The notes under the pieces are model-generated. The model saw nothing but the letters and a program-made list of their open reading frames with translations, had not been told where the DNA came from and searched no databases. A stretch of 8,725 nucleotides of DNA from JBBQTU01 sp038213005 (GTDB taxonomy: Bacteria > Planctomycetota > Phycisphaerae > Tepidisphaerales > Tepidisphaeraceae), in the NCBI GenBank assembly GCA_038213005.1, contig JBBQTU010000179.1, forward strand, positions 1 through 8,725, read 5' to 3'. Below are positions 5,676 to 8,725 of this stretch, in pieces. Position numbers and translations under genes: made by a program. Within the stretch, counting starts at the first letter, position 1; every line of letters starts with the position of its first letter.

Positions 5676-6548
5676 ATGAAGACGCGAATGGACCGGATCA
5701 TCGTCAAGATCTGCGGAGTCTGTCTGCCCGTGCTGCTGGCGGCGAATATGGCTGCGGCGCAGGCGCCGGCCGCGAGTGCGCCCGCGCCTGCGGGCGCGGG
5801 GGGCTACCCGGGCATTACCCGGCCATCGGAGCAGCGGTTGCTGAACTTCGCCTTCGCGGGGGTGGTTCATAAAGTGAACGTGAAAGAGGGAGATACGGTC
5901 AAGGCCGGTATTGTCCTGATGGAACTGGACAGCCGCATGGACCGTAGTGCTTATAACGCGGCGAAGGTTGATGCTGACTCAACCTTGAAGGACGAATACG
6001 CGAAATCGGATGCCGCCCTCAAGAAGGTCGTGCTGGATCGGATCGAGAAACTGTTCAAGGATAATGTCGCGTCGGTGACCGAACTGGACGAAAAGAAGCT
6101 GGATGCGGAACTGGCCGATAAGCGGGTGGAATTGGGTGCTGAGGAGACGCGGACCAAGAAGTACGAAGCAGAGCGTCTGAAGGTAAAACTGGATCTATCG
6201 CAGCTTATCAGCACGATCGACGGCGTGGTGCAACGTATCGACGTCAAAGAAGGCGAGATTGCCGATCCCAACCAGACGAATCGGCCGGCCTGCGTGGTTG
6301 TGAAGAACGACCCGCTGCAGGTGGAGGTGTTTCTTCCGACGGCGATTTCCGAGGCCCTGAAGCCGGGGCAGGAACTGGAAGTGCAGTACCCCAAGTCGGT
6401 CGACTGGCAGAAGGCGAAGATCACCTTCTTTGATCCGGTGGCGGATGCCGGCAGCCAGATGCGGAAGCTGCATCTGGAGATGCCCAACCCTAGCGGGCGT
6501 GTGTCGGGCTGGGAGGTGCAGGTGCGAGTGCCGCCGGCGGCGCGATAG
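5676..6548 (+). CDS. Periplasmic adaptor (HlyD/RND membrane fusion protein family)
   Basis: A 290-residue exported adaptor of the membrane fusion family. These proteins bridge an inner-membrane transporter and outer envelope parts. Residues 1-30 are a signal peptide ending in AQA. A low-complexity Ala/Pro segment (31-45) follows. The biotinyl-lipoyl-like domain is split in two halves, about 51-86 (GVVHKVNVKEGDTVKAG) and 178-212 (IDGVVQRIDVKEGEI), around a charged helical hairpin of about 85 residues. A beta-barrel-like part with VEVFLP and LKPGQELEV fills 213-290. The protein ends early compared with typical RND adaptors and has no clear membrane-proximal domain. GAGGAG at 5661-5666 favours ATG 5676 (9 nt) over ATG 5670 (3 nt). 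It is 53-59 bp upstream of a second adaptor-like gene, so the two are probably co-transcribed. No pump gene is seen in the window. Confidence 0.8.
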   Translation: MKTRMDRIIVKICGVCLPVLLAANMAAAQAPAASAPAPAGAGGYPGITRPSEQRLLNFAFAGVVHKVNVKEGDTVKAGIVLMELDSRMDRSAYNAAKVDADSTLKDEYAKSDAALKKVVLDRIEKLFKDNVASVTELDEKKLDAELADKRVELGAEETRTKKYEAERLKVKLDLSQLISTIDGVVQRIDVKEGEIADPNQTNRPACVVVKNDPLQVEVFLPTAISEALKPGQELEVQYPKSVDWQKAKITFFDPVADAGSQMRKLHLEMPNPSGRVSGWEVQVRVPPAAR

Positions 6549-6607
6549 TTCGCCCATGAACGTGGCGCAGACGCTCTGGGTGAATCAACGTCAACTTTGA
6601 GGTGAAC

Positions 6608-8533
6608 GTGGCAGGTATCGTCGAAAAGACATCACAAGAGCAGCAGGAGACCCAGCAGCAGGGCGCCGAGCCCAGCCGCGGCAAGCTCGTGCAGCGTCTG
6701 CTGGGGGCCGGGCCGAATCTTCCAGCGTTTGTGTCGGACCTGCTGAGCACGCAGGCGATGGTGGTCGCGGGCACCGAGGCCGTGGCCTTCATGATCGAGC
6801 GGGGCGGTGAGGCCGCCCGTCTGCAGCCGATCGTGCACCTGCGGCCGGACCAGGCAAGCGACGAAGCACGCCAGGCGGCCGTCAACGCATTCATCCAGAT
6901 TATCAGCCCCTGCGTGGAGCAGAATCGCGAGGGGGCGTTTGAGGTCGGCACCGCTGACGACGCCGGGGAATTGCAGTTTTGTCTGGCGACCATCCTCCGC
7001 AGCGAAGGGCAGGCGGTGGGCATCACCGCGGTTATCACCCGCTGCCTTAACATGGATCGCGCCCGCCAGCGGCTGTCCAGTATGGAACTGGTGGCGGGGT
7101 ATTTTGAGCTCTTCTCGATTCGCAAGTCGGCCGAGCAGTCTCGCCTGATCGCGACGAGCCACCAGGGGGTGCTGCAACTACTGGGTTCTGTGGCGACCAT
7201 TGAAGGCTTCGAGGCCGGGGCGCGCAACCTGACCAACGAACTGGCGGCCCGGACGGGCGCATCGCGCGTGGCGCTGGGCTGGCTCAAGGGACGGAACATC
7301 CAGGTTAAGGCGCTGTCGCATACCGAGAAGTTCGACAAGAAGCAGGAGTTGATCCAGCAGATCCGCAGCGTGATGGAGGAATGCCTGGATCAGGACCAGA
7401 TCGTGCACTTTGATCCGGCCGGGGCGGGCACCGACACGGTGAAGCGGGAGGCGGAGGCCTATTCGCGGGCCAATGGCGGCTGCTCGGTGCTCAGCGCGCC
7501 GCTGCGTCATGCCCAGGAGATTGTCGGGATCATTACGCTGGAGTTTCCCGTCAACCACCAGCCTGACCCATCGTGCTCGTCGCTGGTGGCGATCGCGTCG
7601 GACGTGCTGGCGCCGCAGCTTTTCGATCGCTACGAGAACGACCGCTACATCTTCGTGAAGGCCGGGCATGTGATAAAGAATCTCGCCAAGCAGGCGGTGG
7701 GGCCGCAGCACACGCTGGCCAAGATCATCATCGTCTCGGCGATCCTGGTGACGATCCTGCTTTTCGTGATCAAGCCGCCATACCGCGTTGCGGCGTCGTT
7801 CCAATTCGCGCCGCTGGAGAAGCGATCGCTGGTCGCTCCGGCAAAGGGATTCATTGGGCAGCTTGAAAAGATCGACGGCCAGGACGTCCGCCCGGGGATG
7901 ACCGTTCATGCGGGGCAGAAACTCGCGAGCCTGGACACGACCGAACTGGAACTGAGATTCAACGAGGCTCGCAGCCGCGCTAATGCGTCTTTGAAGGAAG
8001 CCAGCCAGAAGCGGACCCAGGAAGGCAAGACGGCCGAGGCCAACATCGCCATGGAGCAGGGCAAGGCCGCACAGGCCGAGGCGGATCTGTACCGCTGGCA
8101 GATCGACCGTGCGGCGATCATCTCGCCGATCGATGGGCAGATCATCCGCGGCGACCTTCGTGACCGCAAAGGCGCGAGCGTCGACGTCGGCGACACGCTG
8201 TTTGAGATCGCAAAGGTCGACAATCTGGAAGTGGAGATGACCGTCCAGGAGCGTGATATCCAGGTGCTGGAAGTGGGGCAGAAGGGAAATATCGCCACCA
8301 CCGGCCGGCCGGGTGAATCGTTCCCATTCACCGTGACACGCGTGGTGCCCATGGGCGAGCCCAAGGAAGGCGGCAATGTCTTCCGCGTCTATGGGAAACT
8401 GGATTCGGCGGGTGCGGCGGACTGGCTGCCGGGCATGAGCGGCGAGGCCCGGATCAACATTGGCGATCGTTCGCTGGCGTGGATCTGGACGCATCGTCTG
8501 ATCGACTTCCTCAAGCTCAAGCTGTGGTGGTGA
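6608..8533 (+). CDS. GAF-like domains fused through a membrane span to a HlyD-type adaptor
   Basis: A 641-residue single-span protein that joins a cytoplasmic sensory part to a periplasmic adaptor part. After a Gln/Glu-rich start, about 38-175 looks like a degenerate GAF-type domain. About 197-343 is a better GAF match (NLTNELAARTGASRVALGWLKG, later CSVLSAPLRHAQEIVGIITLEF-like strands). The membrane segment is about 371-389 (AKIIIVSAILVTILLFVI). Beyond it come a lipoyl-like half (VAPAKGFIGQ...VRPGMTVHAGQKLASLD), a short Ala/Glu/Lys coiled coil (about 445-500), the second half (IISPIDGQIIRGDL) and a beta barrel. The C-terminus is WIWTHRLIDFLKLKLWW, an amphipathic tail. No lipoprotein or signal-peptide cleavage site is present. 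GTG 6608 is preferred because GAGG lies 5 nt upstream; GTG 6602 is two codons longer. The stop is doubled (TGATGA). Known in planctomycetes beside M50 peptidases; ligand and cargo unknown. Confidence 0.85.
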   Translation: MAGIVEKTSQEQQETQQQGAEPSRGKLVQRLLGAGPNLPAFVSDLLSTQAMVVAGTEAVAFMIERGGEAARLQPIVHLRPDQASDEARQAAVNAFIQIISPCVEQNREGAFEVGTADDAGELQFCLATILRSEGQAVGITAVITRCLNMDRARQRLSSMELVAGYFELFSIRKSAEQSRLIATSHQGVLQLLGSVATIEGFEAGARNLTNELAARTGASRVALGWLKGRNIQVKALSHTEKFDKKQELIQQIRSVMEECLDQDQIVHFDPAGAGTDTVKREAEAYSRANGGCSVLSAPLRHAQEIVGIITLEFPVNHQPDPSCSSLVAIASDVLAPQLFDRYENDRYIFVKAGHVIKNLAKQAVGPQHTLAKIIIVSAILVTILLFVIKPPYRVAASFQFAPLEKRSLVAPAKGFIGQLEKIDGQDVRPGMTVHAGQKLASLDTTELELRFNEARSRANASLKEASQKRTQEGKTAEANIAMEQGKAAQAEADLYRWQIDRAAIISPIDGQIIRGDLRDRKGASVDVGDTLFEIAKVDNLEVEMTVQERDIQVLEVGQKGNIATTGRPGESFPFTVTRVVPMGEPKEGGNVFRVYGKLDSAGAADWLPGMSGEARINIGDRSLAWIWTHRLIDFLKLKLWW

Positions 8534-8552
8534 TGAGGGATTGGTCTCCAAT

Positions 8553-8657
8553 CTGGAATTTGAGATTGGAGATTCGAGATATCGGATTTGAGATTCGGAA
8601 TTCGAGATTTGAGATTTGAGATTTGGGAATTGAGATTCTGAATCTGAGATTTGAAGG
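8553..8657. repeat. Tandem 7-bp repeat, consensus TTGAGAT
   Basis: About 15 head-to-tail units of 7 bp without an indel, for example TTGAGAT at 8560, 8588, 8609, 8616 and 8630, with variants such as TCGAGAT, TGGAGAT, CTGAGAT and TCGGAAT. It is AT-rich and strand-asymmetric (the + strand lacks C) in an otherwise GC-rich region. It starts about 20 bp after the stop of the GAF-adaptor gene. Because 7 and 3 have no common factor, any open frame across it repeats every 7 codons and imitates a coiled-coil heptad. Confidence 0.92.
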
Positions 8658-8680
8658 TCGGCAATCGGAAAACGGCTTCT

Positions 8681-8725
8681 ATGCTCGCACTTAGACCCAC
8701 ATTCTCCGAGTCCTGGTATCGCGTG
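8681..8725 (+). CDS. Start of a probable M50-type membrane peptidase protein (partial)
   Basis: The last 45 bp read from ATG as MLALRPTFSESWYRV, open to the end of the window. The RPTFSESWYRV string is what I associate with the N-terminus of planctomycete M50 (site-2-protease-like) proteins that are encoded beside HlyD-type adaptors. This is recall from a short peptide, so it needs the downstream sequence. There is no clear ribosome binding site. If right, the product is a polytopic membrane protein that would work with the two adaptors upstream. Confidence 0.5.
   Translation, partial: MLALRPTFSESWYRV

Noticed and set aside
7178..8551. 457-codon minus-strand frame
   Set aside because: It is the antisense of the GAF-adaptor gene, which has clear domain structure on the + strand. 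Long antisense frames are common in GC-rich DNA.
8389..8700. Minus-strand frame with heptad repeats that looks like a coiled-coil protein
   Set aside because: The heptads follow arithmetically from the 7-bp DNA repeat, and the rest of the frame is antisense to the GAF-adaptor gene.
1..8725. tRNA, rRNA, CRISPR array, insertion sequence or integrase
   Set aside because: I looked for these and saw no cloverleaf, direct-repeat/spacer pattern, transposase or terminal inverted repeats in the window.

Overview
This is a GC-rich bacterial window that reads as Planctomycetota. A Phycisphaerae-like member is likely, but the class cannot be fixed from the sequence alone. Three things point there: PEP-CTERM-type sorted proteins beside an exosortase, a GAF-domain protein fused to a HlyD-type adaptor, and the start of a gene that looks like an M50-peptidase protein. 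All supported genes are on the + strand.

Left part (1-5157) is an exosortase sorting locus. A secreted protein with a C-terminal sorting tail (59-802) is followed by a perfect 12-bp hairpin. Then comes a tight cluster of exosortase, an EpsI-type exosortase-associated protein and a membrane-anchored TPR protein (908-4039). The last two genes start by ATGA overlap or internal overlap. A possible 46-codon ORF follows, again by ATGA overlap. A second sorted protein (4296-5099) ends with almost the same 3' module as the first, so the two candidate substrates bracket their likely processing enzyme. The expected order of events is Sec export, retention by the C-terminal hydrophobic segment and Arg cluster, then cleavage by the exosortase at a PEA-type variant of the PEP motif. 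The EpsI-like and TPR proteins would be accessory.

The most striking feature of this half is that the two substrate genes have unrelated bodies but share a 3' module of about 154 bp. It covers the sorting tail, the stop codon and the hairpin, and includes 101 bp with no difference. It behaves like a transferable cassette that joins a sorting signal to a 3' UTR.

Middle (5158-5675) is about 500 bp with no convincing gene. It holds a pair of crossing inverted repeats and, near its end, a plausible sigma-70-type promoter for the next genes.

Right part (5676-8725) is an envelope transport module. It has a compact periplasmic adaptor with a signal peptide, then a fusion of cytoplasmic GAF-like domains, one membrane span and a HlyD-type periplasmic part. 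A tandem 7-bp repeat (consensus TTGAGAT, about 15 copies) separates this from the first 15 codons of a gene that resembles planctomycete M50-type membrane peptidases. The cargo and function of this module are not visible here.
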